DNA from: Falsiroseomonas sp051433195 | GTDB lineage: Bacteria; Pseudomonadota; Alphaproteobacteria; Acetobacterales; Acetobacteraceae | Assembly (NCBI RefSeq): GCF_051433195.1 | Contig: NZ_JBHMFT010000021.1 | Location: 1 to 64,000 of the forward strand | DNA: 64,000 bases | Direction of reading: 5' to 3' | Shown here: positions 1-8,012 of the stretch, piece by piece | Layout of the letters: each line of letters opens with the position of its first letter | Position numbering within the stretch: position 1 is the first letter of the stretch | Made by a program: the position numbers and the translations under genes | Notes under the pieces: model-generated | What the model was told of the DNA's origin: nothing | Database searches by the model: none | The model's input: only the letters and a program-made list of their open reading frames with translations

Positions 1-1839
1 TTAGGCCGGCTCCTTCACCTCCGTCAGGTTTTCCTGCAGCAGCCCGGCGCCGTTCGGCGTCCAGCCATTCTCTGGCGTCAGCAGCGGGTCGAGGCAGATG
101 ATCTCCTCGAACTCGTTCACCGCGTCGATCTCGGTGCCCATCGCGATGTTCGTCACCTTCTCCAGGATGAACTCCAGCACCACGGGCACCTGGTGTTCCT
201 CCATCATCGCATGGGCGCGGGCGAAGGCGTCCTTGAACTCGTTGGGTGACTTCACGCGGATCGCCTTGCAGCCGAGGCCCTCCGCCACCGCCACATGGTC
301 CACGCCGTAGCCGGGCACGGCGTCCGGATCGTCCACCGCATTGATGTTCTCGAAGGCGAGCGACACCTCGAAATCCATCTGGAAGCCGCGCTGCGCCTGG
401 CGGATCAGGCCGAGGTAGCTGTTGTTCACCACCACATGCAGGTAGGGCAGCTTGTGCTGCGCGCCGACGGCGAGTTCCTCGATCAGGAACTGGAAGTCGT
501 AATCGCCGGACAGCGCGACGATGCGCCGCGTCGGGTCCGCCGCGCGCACGCCGAGGGCGGCGGGCAGCGTCCAGCCGAGCGGGCCGGCCTGGCCGCAATT
601 GATCCAGTTGCGCGGCTCGTACACCCGCAGCATCTGCGCGCCCATGATCTGCGAGTTGCCGATGGTGGTGACGAAGCAGGTGTCGCGGCCGGCCTGTTCC
701 AGCATTTCCTCGAAGACGCGCTGCGGCTTCAGCGGCACTTCGTCGAAATGCGTCCGGCGCAGCATGGTGCGCTTGCGGTGCGCGCATTGCGCGGCCCAGG
801 CGGAGCGGTCGCGCAGCGTGCCGGCCGCCCGCATCTCCTCCGCCACCTGTACCAACAGCGCCAGCGCGGCGCGGGCGTCGGAGACGATGCCGAGGTCGGG
901 GCCGAAGACGCGGCCGATCTGCGTCGGCTCGATGTCCACATGCACGAAGCGGCGGCCGGCGGTGTATTTCTCGATGCTGCCGGTGTGGCGGTTGGCCCAG
1001 CGGTTGCCGATGCCCAGCACGAAGTCGCTCTGCAGGAAGGTGGCGTTGCCGTAGCGGTGGCTGGTCTGCAGGCCGACCATGCCGGCCATCAGCGGATGGT
1101 CGTCCGGAATGCTGCCCCAGCCCATCAGCGTCGGGATCACCGGGATACCGGTGATCTCGGCGAAGCGCACCAGCTCCGCGCAGGCATCGGCGTTGATGAT
1201 GCCGCCGCCGGCGACGATCAGCGGGCGCGCCGAAGCCTGCAGCATGGCGATCGCCTTCTCCACCTGGCGGCGGCTGGCGGCGGGCTTCCAGGCGGGCAGG
1301 GGCTCGTAGCTGTCGATGTCGAACTCGATCTCGCCGAGCTGCACATCCACCGGCAGGTCCACCAGCACCGGGCCGGGGCGGCCGCTGCGCATCAGGTGGA
1401 AGGCCTGCTGGAGCACCTGCGGGACGAGGGCGGGTTCACGCACCGTCACCGCCCATTTCGTCACCGGCTTGGCGATGGATTCGATGTCGACCGCCTGGAA
1501 ATCCTCCTTGTGCAGCTTGGCGCGCGGCGCCTGGCCGGTGATGCACAGGATCGGCAGGCTGTCGGCCTGCGCGGTGTAGAGGCCGGTGATCATGTCCGTC
1601 CCGGCGGGGCCGGAGGTGCCGATGCAGACGCCGATGTTGCCGGCCTTCGCGCGGGTGTAGCCATCCGCCATGTGGGAGGCGCCTTCGACGTGGCGCGCCA
1701 GGATATGGCGGATGGAACCGCGCGCCCGCATCGCGGAATAGAAGGGGTTGATCGCGGCGCCGGGCACGCCGAACGCACAGCTCACACCCTCCCGCTCCAG
1801 CACCAGCACCGCTGCATCCACTGCCCGCATTCGCGCCAT
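1..1839 (-). CDS. gcl: Glyoxylate carboligase (tartronate-semialdehyde synthase)
   Basis: ThDP-dependent enzyme that condenses two glyoxylates to tartronate semialdehyde and CO2 in the glycerate pathway; cytosolic. The 612-residue product shows the three-domain acetolactate-synthase layout: N-terminal PYR domain with GVPGAAINPFY, a central domain, and a C-terminal ThDP/Mg site (GDYDFQF followed by NNSYLGL). Val51 in ARHVEGASHMA occupies the place of the usual catalytic Glu, which is the hallmark that separates Gcl from acetolactate synthases. The stop codon occupies bases 1-3, so the gene is complete. I chose the ATG at 1839 because an upstream in-frame extension is composition-biased and runs into the divergent regulatory region. 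The IclR gene next door suggests glyoxylate-type regulation. Confidence 0.95.
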   Translation of the reverse strand: MARMRAVDAAVLVLEREGVSCAFGVPGAAINPFYSAMRARGSIRHILARHVEGASHMADGYTRAKAGNIGVCIGTSGPAGTDMITGLYTAQADSLPILCITGQAPRAKLHKEDFQAVDIESIAKPVTKWAVTVREPALVPQVLQQAFHLMRSGRPGPVLVDLPVDVQLGEIEFDIDSYEPLPAWKPAASRRQVEKAIAMLQASARPLIVAGGGIINADACAELVRFAEITGIPVIPTLMGWGSIPDDHPLMAGMVGLQTSHRYGNATFLQSDFVLGIGNRWANRHTGSIEKYTAGRRFVHVDIEPTQIGRVFGPDLGIVSDARAALALLVQVAEEMRAAGTLRDRSAWAAQCAHRKRTMLRRTHFDEVPLKPQRVFEEMLEQAGRDTCFVTTIGNSQIMGAQMLRVYEPRNWINCGQAGPLGWTLPAALGVRAADPTRRIVALSGDYDFQFLIEELAVGAQHKLPYLHVVVNNSYLGLIRQAQRGFQMDFEVSLAFENINAVDDPDAVPGYGVDHVAVAEGLGCKAIRVKSPNEFKDAFARAHAMMEEHQVPVVLEFILEKVTNIAMGTEIDAVNEFEEIICLDPLLTPENGWTPNGAGLLQENLTEVKEPA

Positions 1840-2021
1840 GGTCGTTGCTCCGTTCTTCCTGGACGCGGCAGCATTGACGGCTTCAACGGGATATTTCAAT
1901 TTTTTCGAAAGATTTTTCCATTTCAGTATTGGATAACGCAAGTAGCTGCGGAGGCGTGATTTTCTGTTTTCCAGAAGGCTTGAAGCGTCCAGACTGGAAA
2001 AACCTTCCGGAGGATGATGCG
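1840..2021. promoter_or_regulatory. Divergent gcl / IclR control region with inverted repeats
   Basis: This 182-base spacer is much more AT-rich than its surroundings and lies between two divergent start codons. It holds a perfect 8-bp inverted repeat (TTTTCCAG at 1967-1974, CTGGAAAA at 1994-2001), a TTTCGAAA palindrome at 1903-1910, and a TCCA-N9-TGGA element at 1917-1933. IclR-family operators are commonly palindromes built on TGGAAA/TTTCCA, so these are plausible operators for the adjacent regulator. The promoters themselves cannot be placed with confidence. Confidence 0.6.
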
Positions 2022-2846
2022 ATGGCCGCACTGGAATCCCGCCGGCGCGGGCGCCCGCGGCTGGCGCTGGCCGAGGAGGCGCCGCTGCAATCGCTGGACC
2101 GCGCCATCGCCCTGCTGGCCGCGCTGGCGCAGTCCGACGGCGTGACGCTGACCGAGTTGGCGGCGCGCGCCGGCCTGCCGATGTCGACCGCCTTCCGCAT
2201 CCTGGGCACGCTGCAACGCCGCGGCCTGGCCGAGTGCGATTCGGGCACGCAGCTCTGGTCCGTGGGCGTCGAGACCTTCCGAATCGGCAGCGCCTTCCTG
2301 CGCCGCCGCAAGCTGGTGGACCGCGCGCGCGACGCGATGCAGGGGCTGGTGGCGCAATGCGGCGAGACGGCGAACCTGGCGGTGGCGGAGGAGGATGGCG
2401 TGGTCTTCGTCAGCCAGGTGGAGACGCATGAGACGATCCGCGCCTTCTTCCGCCCCGGCACGCGCGCGCTGTTCCATGCCAGCGGCATCGGCAAGGCGAT
2501 CCTGGCGCACCGCACGCCCGCGCAGGTGGCCGCCAGCCTGAAGCGGGGCGGGCTGCCGCGCTTCACGGAGCACACGCTGGTTGCTCTGCCCGCGCTGCTG
2601 GCGGACCTCGTGCGAGTGCGCCAGCGCGGCTACGCGATCGATGACGAGGAGCGCAACCTGGGCATGCGTTGCGTCGGCGCCGCCATCTTCAACGAATTCG
2701 GCGAGGCCGTCGCGGGCCTCTCCGTCTCCGGTCCTTCCGTGCGCATTACGCCGGAGGCGCTGCCCCGCTTCGGGCCGCTGGTGCGCCAGGCGGCCGATGC
2801 GGTGACCCACGCGATTGCCGGGCGGCAGCCGGGGTCGGCGGCCTGA
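2022..2846 (+). CDS. IclR family transcriptional regulator (likely controls gcl)
   Basis: The 274-residue product has an N-terminal winged helix-turn-helix (LTELAARAGLPMSTAFRIL) and a C-terminal IclR effector domain, and no membrane segments. It lies divergent to gcl. In E. coli the IclR-family AllR represses gcl and responds to glyoxylate, so a similar role is inferred here. I chose the ATG at 2022 because GGAGG at 2009-2013 sits at good spacing, and because a longer in-frame extension from a TTG at 1929 would run across the putative operators. The basic stretch SRRRGRPRL just after the start is typical of these regulators. The exact effector is unknown. Confidence 0.88.
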   Translation: MAALESRRRGRPRLALAEEAPLQSLDRAIALLAALAQSDGVTLTELAARAGLPMSTAFRILGTLQRRGLAECDSGTQLWSVGVETFRIGSAFLRRRKLVDRARDAMQGLVAQCGETANLAVAEEDGVVFVSQVETHETIRAFFRPGTRALFHASGIGKAILAHRTPAQVAASLKRGGLPRFTEHTLVALPALLADLVRVRQRGYAIDDEERNLGMRCVGAAIFNEFGEAVAGLSVSGPSVRITPEALPRFGPLVRQAADAVTHAIAGRQPGSAA

Positions 2847-2849
2847 GTG

Positions 2850-3125
2850 TCAGCGCTGCGCGCGGCCCGACTGGACGCCCTCTTCGAAGGCGCGGTCGCG
2901 CGCGCGGACGTGACGGTCGTAGACGAAGCCACCACCTGCACCCAAGCCAGCGCCGATGGCGGCGCCGAGCCCGGCATTGCCTGAGAAGGAGCCGACCAGC
3001 GCGCCGGCACCGGCACCCGCCAGGCCACCGGTCATCGCACGCTGCGTGCCCGGATCGAGATCGGCACACGCCGCGAGGCCGAGCAGCGCGGCGCCGCTCA
3101 GCGCCAGGGGAAGCCTGCGGATCAT
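2850..3125 (-). CDS. Small glycine-zipper lipoprotein
   Basis: The 91-residue protein begins with a lipoprotein signal (hydrophobic stretch ending in GLAAC, predicted lipidated Cys about residue 20). It continues with a glycine-zipper segment rich in GAGAG repeats, then a charged tail. Such proteins are usually anchored in the outer membrane; no enzymatic function can be assigned. Its start overlaps the stop of the upstream gene by ATGA (3122-3125), which indicates translational coupling. It ends three bases from the convergent IclR gene. Confidence 0.75.
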   Translation of the reverse strand: MIRRLPLALSGAALLGLAACADLDPGTQRAMTGGLAGAGAGALVGSFSGNAGLGAAIGAGLGAGGGFVYDRHVRARDRAFEEGVQSGRAQR

Positions 3126-3511
3126 CGTACGGTCCTCCGTGGTGCGGGCTGCGTGGCCGCGGCGGTCGGGCAGGGGTAGGCCACGGTGGCCCAGCGCATC
3201 ACGCCGTCGATGGCACGATCCCCGGCGTATTGCGGGTTGGCGCGCGCCCAGGTGACGAAGGCGGCCTGCGCCTGTTCCACGGTCGGCATCGCCTCGCCCA
3301 GGCAGAACATGGGCGCCAGGCCGCCGCGTGCCGTGATGGCTTCATGGTACTGCCCGGCGCCGATCAGAAATCCACGGCAATAGGCGACCGCCGCCGCATC
3401 GCTCGATGCGCATAGGTCGCCGAGCGGCCCGGTGGTTACAGGCCCGGTCTGCGCGGCGGCCACCCCGCCGAGGCCGGATGCCAGCAGCAATCCTGCGATC
3501 AAGGCTCTCAT
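3122..3511 (-). CDS. Rap1a/Tai-like exported protein
   Basis: This 129-residue protein has a cleavable signal peptide (ending near GGVAAAQ) and a small domain with paired cysteines. It shows the FC-L-x-x-x-x-T-x-x-Q pattern (FCLGEAMPTVEQ), an alpha-helical middle, and a C-terminal YPC. This resembles the Rap1a/Tai domain, whose founding members are periplasmic immunity proteins for amidase effectors. Many single-domain exported homologues occur without any effector, and I see no type VI effector nearby, so an immunity role is not supported. The stop overlaps the start of the glycine-zipper lipoprotein. Confidence 0.65.
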   Translation of the reverse strand: MRALIAGLLLASGLGGVAAAQTGPVTTGPLGDLCASSDAAAVAYCRGFLIGAGQYHEAITARGGLAPMFCLGEAMPTVEQAQAAFVTWARANPQYAGDRAIDGVMRWATVAYPCPTAAATQPAPRRTVR

Positions 3512-3632
3512 CGATCCTCCGCCCTCCGCTCAAGACGCGTCCCATGAGGCGCGTGGGGAAGTTTCACCGCGTCCGACCTGCCCCACATCGGCCGCGTGTC
3601 GCGGAAATATGCGCGGCGTTCCTGACATGTGT

Positions 3633-4640
3633 TCAGAAGCGCGCAGCCAGGCTGAGCGAGCCGAATTGGGAACCCTCGCGCTGCGTCTCGAACTCCTTGC
3701 TGCGCATCGTGTAGGTGAAGGTCAGGCGCGCGCGCGGCAGCATCACGGCGAACCCGATGCTGGCATCGCCGATCAGCGGCTCACGCTCCACGCTGCGGCT
3801 GTCGCGCCAGGTGTTGCCGTCCAGCGTGATGTCGCGCGCGACGGCACGGCCCTCGACCGCCGCGAAGCCGTACCAGCCCCAGCGCTCCGTTGGCTGGAAG
3901 AACACCGATCCGGCCGAGACGGGCCTGGCGCGCGGCGGACCGAAATCGGCCTCCAGCTCCGTACCGATACGCAACATCAGCCCGGCTGCCGCATAGGTCT
4001 GCACGTTGCCGAGGCTCACGGCCAGGCTGGGCACGAAGCCGTAGTGAAGGCCGTTGGTGTTGAGCGGCTGGTTCAACCGCCATTGCCGGTTCATCACCAG
4101 GTTGACGCCAGGCTCATCCTTGATCTGCGCATCCCAGCCCAGGGCGCGGTCGATGTTCAGCAGGTCGTGCGTGTTGTTCTGCACCTGCTCGCCCAGCGCG
4201 GAAGGCCCGATGACGCCGAGCTGCAGTTCGAGGCTGCCGAATTCTCTCGGCGTGTAGGAGATCAAGGTCACGGCGCCGTACAGCCACCCGGCATAGGGCC
4301 GGTCATCAGGATCGGGATTACGCGCGTAGGTGTCCTCGGGCGTGAATTTTTTTTGCCCGAAAGCCAGGCCCCAACGCGCGATGCCGCCGGTCGGGAACAG
4401 CGGCGAGGGACGATCGGTCAACGCGGCCAGCCAGTCCGGCGGATTGTAGGAAGGCGAGGTCCAGCCGAACAGGAAGCCGTTGGTGTAGAAGCGATCCCGG
4501 CCCGAGAAGGTGTCGTTCTCCAGCAGGAAGATCCAGGTCGCCGCCGGATCCGCCGGACGCGGCGGCGGCGCCTGGCCGGCGGCGGGCAGTGCCGCGAGCG
4601 CCGCGGCACTACAGATGGCGGCCAGGGTGATGCGGGCCAT
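3633..4640 (-). CDS. LpxR-like lipid A deacylase family outer-membrane protein
   Basis: This 335-residue protein has a signal peptide (to about AAGQA) and alternating beta-barrel strands ending in a C-terminal aromatic residue. It carries the family signature ENDTFSGRDRFYTNG (residues 41-55), then RPYAGWLY and NNTHDLL. In Salmonella LpxR the active site uses an N-terminal Asn-Asp pair, a Ser/Thr and a His. Asn42, Asp43 and His158 are the likely equivalents here, an assignment by motif order only. The family removes the 3' acyloxyacyl group of lipid A at the outer membrane. It is the last gene of an operon and starts 3 bases after the SLC13 transporter. An 8-base A tract lies inside the gene. 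Confidence 0.82.
   Translation of the reverse strand: MARITLAAICSAAALAALPAAGQAPPPRPADPAATWIFLLENDTFSGRDRFYTNGFLFGWTSPSYNPPDWLAALTDRPSPLFPTGGIARWGLAFGQKKFTPEDTYARNPDPDDRPYAGWLYGAVTLISYTPREFGSLELQLGVIGPSALGEQVQNNTHDLLNIDRALGWDAQIKDEPGVNLVMNRQWRLNQPLNTNGLHYGFVPSLAVSLGNVQTYAAAGLMLRIGTELEADFGPPRARPVSAGSVFFQPTERWGWYGFAAVEGRAVARDITLDGNTWRDSRSVEREPLIGDASIGFAVMLPRARLTFTYTMRSKEFETQREGSQFGSLSLAARF
4347..4354. repeat. A8/T8 homopolymer tract inside the LpxR-like gene
   Basis: Eight consecutive T on the + strand (A on the coding strand) encode Gln-Lys-Lys at residues 96-98. It stands out against the GC-rich background. Gain or loss of a base would truncate the enzyme early. Confidence 0.9.
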
Positions 4641-4643
4641 GGC

Positions 4644-6458
4644 TCAGAACCGCCAGATCAGGGGCACGAGGAAGACCCCCACGATGAAGAACCAGATCAT
4701 CATCGGCAGGCCGAACTTCCAGTACTCGCCGAAGGCGTAGCCGCCGGGGCGCATGACCATCAGGTTCGTTGGTGTCGCGATCGGCGTCAGGAAGGCGGCC
4801 GCCGCGGCCACCGCGATGGTCATCAGCACCGGAAGCGGGGAGACATCCATCGCGGCCGCGGCCGCGACGCCGACCGGGATGATGATGAGCGCGGTGGCCG
4901 TGTTGCTGATCAACTGGCCGAGTATCGCGGTCAGCAGGAACAGCCCCGCCAGCAGAATGGTCGGGCTGCCGCCGGCCGCCATCGCCACCAGCCCATCCGC
5001 CATCAATTCGGCCGCGCCGGTCTGCACCATGGCAGTCGACAGCGGCATCATGGCCGCGACCAGGATCACCGTGGTCCAGTCGATGGCGCGGTAGCACTGC
5101 TCGACATTCAGGATGCGCAGCAACACCAGCGCGAAGGCGCCCAGCATGCCCGCAACCGCCGCCGGCAGCAGGCCGGTGGCGAGGAAGAAGACCATCGCGG
5201 CGAGCACGCCGATCGCGCCCCAGGCGCCGGCACCCAGCGGCACCGCCTGCCGGCGCACCAGTTCAGGCGAATTCACCACCAGCACCTGCGGATCGGCGAG
5301 GCGGACATCCAGCGCCTTCCAGCTGCCTTGCAGCAGCATGGTATCGCCGGCCTGCAGCGTCACCGGCTCCACGCCGGCATCGACGCCGCCGCGCTGGATG
5401 GCGATGACGACGAGGTCGCCGCTTTCGGTGACCATGCCCTGGAAGGCGGCCTGGCCGATCATCGCGGAGCGTGGTGGGATCATCACCTCCGCCAGGCCGG
5501 AGCTGCGGTTGAACAGGCTGTCCCGCAATTCGACGTCGCTGTTCTCAAGCCGGAAGGCCAGGTGCTTGGCCGAGGCGAGCCGTGCCGCCTCCTCGCCGGC
5601 GCCGGAGACGAGCAGAAAATCTCCCTCGGCCATCGTCTCCCGCCTGATACGCTCGCCGGTTTCGCCGTCATGGATCGCGACCAGGCGCAGGCCTTCCCAG
5701 GAATGAACCTCCAGCGCCGAGGGTGGCTGCCCGACCAGTGGCGAGCTGGCGCGCAGCCGCAGCCGGAACAGTCCCTTCTGCAGCCCGTACTGTTCGACCA
5801 GCGTCGTCGCGTGACGGCCGAAATCGATGCTCATCGTCTCGCCGGCGCGGTGCGGCAGCAGCTTCTCCCCGAGCAGCACGGTGATGGCCATGGTGCCGAG
5901 CAGCAGCGGGATGCCGACGATGGTGAACTCAAAGAAGCCGATGGCATGCATCCCGGCATCGGCCGCGGCTTCGCTGACCAGCACGTTCACCGGCGTGCCG
6001 GTGAGTGCGAGCATGGAGCCGGCATGGGCCGAGAAGACCAGCGGCATGAGCAACTGCGACGGCTTCCGCCGCAACCGCAGCGCCATCACCATCACCACCG
6101 GCAGCAACGCCGCCACCGCGCCGTTCACGCTGATCAGCGCGGTGAGCAATGCCACCAGCAGCGAAATCAGCACCATCAGCCGCGTACGGCTTTCCTCGCC
6201 GGCGCCACGGATCAGCATCTGCCCGGCCCAGGCGGTGACACCGGTGCGGTCCAGCGCCGCGCTGATGACGAAAAGCGTGGCGATGAACATCACCGCCGGG
6301 TCGCCGAAGCCGGACAGCGCCTGGTTCAGCGTGACCAGCCCGGTGGCATAGAGCGCAAGCCCGACGCCCATCGCCACGATGATCACCGGAATGCGGTTCC
6401 AGACGAAGAGGATGATGGCCACCAGGATGATGGCGCCCATCAAGGTCATGTCACTCAT
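4644..6458 (-). CDS. SLC13/DASS family transporter with two RCK_C domains
   Basis: The 604-residue integral membrane protein has about eleven hydrophobic segments. Between the two transmembrane halves (about residues 210-400) are two soluble RCK_C/TrkA-C-like domains. The carboxylate-transporter hallmarks are visible: TGTPVNVLV in the first half, and NTATALIII and PIATPTNLMV in the second. This architecture belongs to the divalent anion:sodium symporter group, whose members take up di- or tricarboxylates, sulfate or similar anions. The substrate cannot be read from sequence. It starts 3 bases after the AbgT gene ends and precedes the LpxR-like gene by 3 bases, so all are probably co-transcribed. 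Confidence 0.88.
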   Translation of the reverse strand: MSDMTLMGAIILVAIILFVWNRIPVIIVAMGVGLALYATGLVTLNQALSGFGDPAVMFIATLFVISAALDRTGVTAWAGQMLIRGAGEESRTRLMVLISLLVALLTALISVNGAVAALLPVVMVMALRLRRKPSQLLMPLVFSAHAGSMLALTGTPVNVLVSEAAADAGMHAIGFFEFTIVGIPLLLGTMAITVLLGEKLLPHRAGETMSIDFGRHATTLVEQYGLQKGLFRLRLRASSPLVGQPPSALEVHSWEGLRLVAIHDGETGERIRRETMAEGDFLLVSGAGEEAARLASAKHLAFRLENSDVELRDSLFNRSSGLAEVMIPPRSAMIGQAAFQGMVTESGDLVVIAIQRGGVDAGVEPVTLQAGDTMLLQGSWKALDVRLADPQVLVVNSPELVRRQAVPLGAGAWGAIGVLAAMVFFLATGLLPAAVAGMLGAFALVLLRILNVEQCYRAIDWTTVILVAAMMPLSTAMVQTGAAELMADGLVAMAAGGSPTILLAGLFLLTAILGQLISNTATALIIIPVGVAAAAAMDVSPLPVLMTIAVAAAAAFLTPIATPTNLMVMRPGGYAFGEYWKFGLPMMIWFFIVGVFLVPLIWRF

Positions 6459-6461
6459 CGT

Positions 6462-8012
6462 CTACAGGCCCCAGGGCAGGCCAAGGAGGTACCAGGCGGC
6501 CAGCAGCAGGGTCCACACCACGGAGATGGCGATGACGTAGGGCAGCATCAGCGCGATCACGGTGCCGACCCCGGCGTCCTTCTGGTACTTGATTGCGAAG
6601 GTGACGATCATGGCGAAATAGGCGTTCAGCGGCGTGATCGAATTCATCGGGCTGTCGCCCACGCGGTAGGCGGCGAGCACGGTTTCCGGTGCGACGCCCA
6701 GTTGCATCAGCAGCGGCACGAAGACGGGCGCGAAGATGGCCCATTTGGCGATCGCCGCGGTGATGATGAGGTCGATGCCGAAGACGGCAATGACGAAGCC
6801 GATCAGCAGCACGACGGTGGGCAGGTTGAGTCCGCCGAGGAACTCCGCGAGCGAGACCGCAGCCAGCGTGGCCATGTTCGAGTAGTTGAAAATCGCAATG
6901 AACTGGCTGATCACCAGCAGCAGCAGGATCAGGCCTGCCAGGGCGCCGATCGACTTCTGGATGGCGGCGATGGCTTCCGCGGCGCTGCGCATGGTGCCGG
7001 CCGCGCGGCCATAGGCGATGCCGCAGACCAGGAAGATCAGTGCGATGGAGACGATCAGGCTGCCCATGAAGGGTGAGGCACCGATGATGGCGCCGGTGTC
7101 CGGATTGCGCAGTGGCGCGCCGGGCGGCAGCACCAGCAGCCCGATGAAGGCCAGCACGCCAATAAGGCCAAGGCCCGCGGCGCGGAGGCCTTTGTATTCG
7201 TCCGCCGACAGCACATTCTCGCCGGGAACCGTGTAGTCGCCCGTATAGGCACCGAGGCGTGGCTCGATCACGCGTTCCGTGATCAGCGCGATCAGCACCG
7301 TCAGCATGGCGACGGAGGCGATGGAGAACCACACATTGGCGGCGAGGTCGATCGACGCGGTCGGGCTGACCAGGCGGGCCGCATCGTTGGTGATCTCCGT
7401 CAGGATGCCGTCCACGGGTACGATGAGGACGTTGACCATGAAGGCGGAGGCCACGGCGGCAAAGCCCATGGCGAGCCCCGCGAGCGGATGCCGCCCGACG
7501 CTGAGGAAGGCCGCGGCCGCGAGGGGGATCAGCACGAGATAGCCTGCATCCGCGGCGATCGAGGAGACGATGCCGACGAAGACCAGGATGTAGGTCAACG
7601 CCCGCGGGGGGGCGACGATCACGAGCTTGCGGATCAGTGCCTTCACGAGGCCCGATTCTTCCGCCACGCCGACGCCCACCATCGCCACGATGATGACGCC
7701 CACCGCGTTGAAGCCCATGAAGTTCGGCACCACGCCCGTGAACATGAAGCGGATGCCGTCGATGGTCAGCAGGCTGCGCGCGGCCGTCGTCGCCGGCTCG
7801 ATGTCCCCGGTGGCCGGATTGTAGGCCTGGTAGCTGACGCGGGCGCCGAAGGCGGAAAGCAACGCCGACAGGAGCACGACGAAGATGATGAGGTAGACGA
7901 AGATCATGACCGGATGCGGCACGCGGTTGCCGATGCGCTCGACGGTATCGAGTACCCGTTGCATCACGGTCTTCGCCTCCAGCGTCGCCGGTGGCGGATG
8001 GATCGCGCTCAT
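6462..8012 (-). CDS. AbgT family transporter
   Basis: The 516-residue polytopic inner-membrane protein carries the AbgT signature YRVGDSPMNSITPLNAYF near the C-terminus and about twelve hydrophobic segments. AbgT of E. coli imports p-aminobenzoyl-glutamate, and some homologues export sulfonamides in a proton-dependent way. Its start overlaps the stop of the upstream M20 peptidase by ATGA (8009-8012). E. coli abgT is encoded with abgA and abgB, which are M20-family amidohydrolases. This arrangement suggests uptake of a peptide or aminoacyl conjugate followed by hydrolysis, but the substrate is inferred only from the neighbours. Confidence 0.9.
   Translation of the reverse strand: MSAIHPPPATLEAKTVMQRVLDTVERIGNRVPHPVMIFVYLIIFVVLLSALLSAFGARVSYQAYNPATGDIEPATTAARSLLTIDGIRFMFTGVVPNFMGFNAVGVIIVAMVGVGVAEESGLVKALIRKLVIVAPPRALTYILVFVGIVSSIAADAGYLVLIPLAAAAFLSVGRHPLAGLAMGFAAVASAFMVNVLIVPVDGILTEITNDAARLVSPTASIDLAANVWFSIASVAMLTVLIALITERVIEPRLGAYTGDYTVPGENVLSADEYKGLRAAGLGLIGVLAFIGLLVLPPGAPLRNPDTGAIIGASPFMGSLIVSIALIFLVCGIAYGRAAGTMRSAAEAIAAIQKSIGALAGLILLLLVISQFIAIFNYSNMATLAAVSLAEFLGGLNLPTVVLLIGFVIAVFGIDLIITAAIAKWAIFAPVFVPLLMQLGVAPETVLAAYRVGDSPMNSITPLNAYFAMIVTFAIKYQKDAGVGTVIALMLPYVIAISVVWTLLLAAWYLLGLPWGL

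Noticed and set aside
295..1959. A 554-codon open frame antisense to gcl
   Set aside because: Composition-driven mirror of a well-supported gene; no recognisable domain.
3122..3511. Immunity protein of a type VI toxin pair
   Set aside because: The Rap1a/Tai-like fold alone is not evidence, and no amidase effector or secretion gene is adjacent.
3432..7076. A 1214-codon open frame on the + strand opposite LpxR and the SLC13 transporter
   Set aside because: Its translation is His/Gln/Arg-rich and low in hydrophobic residues, typical of the antisense of GC-rich genes. The minus-strand genes have domains, signals and coupled starts.
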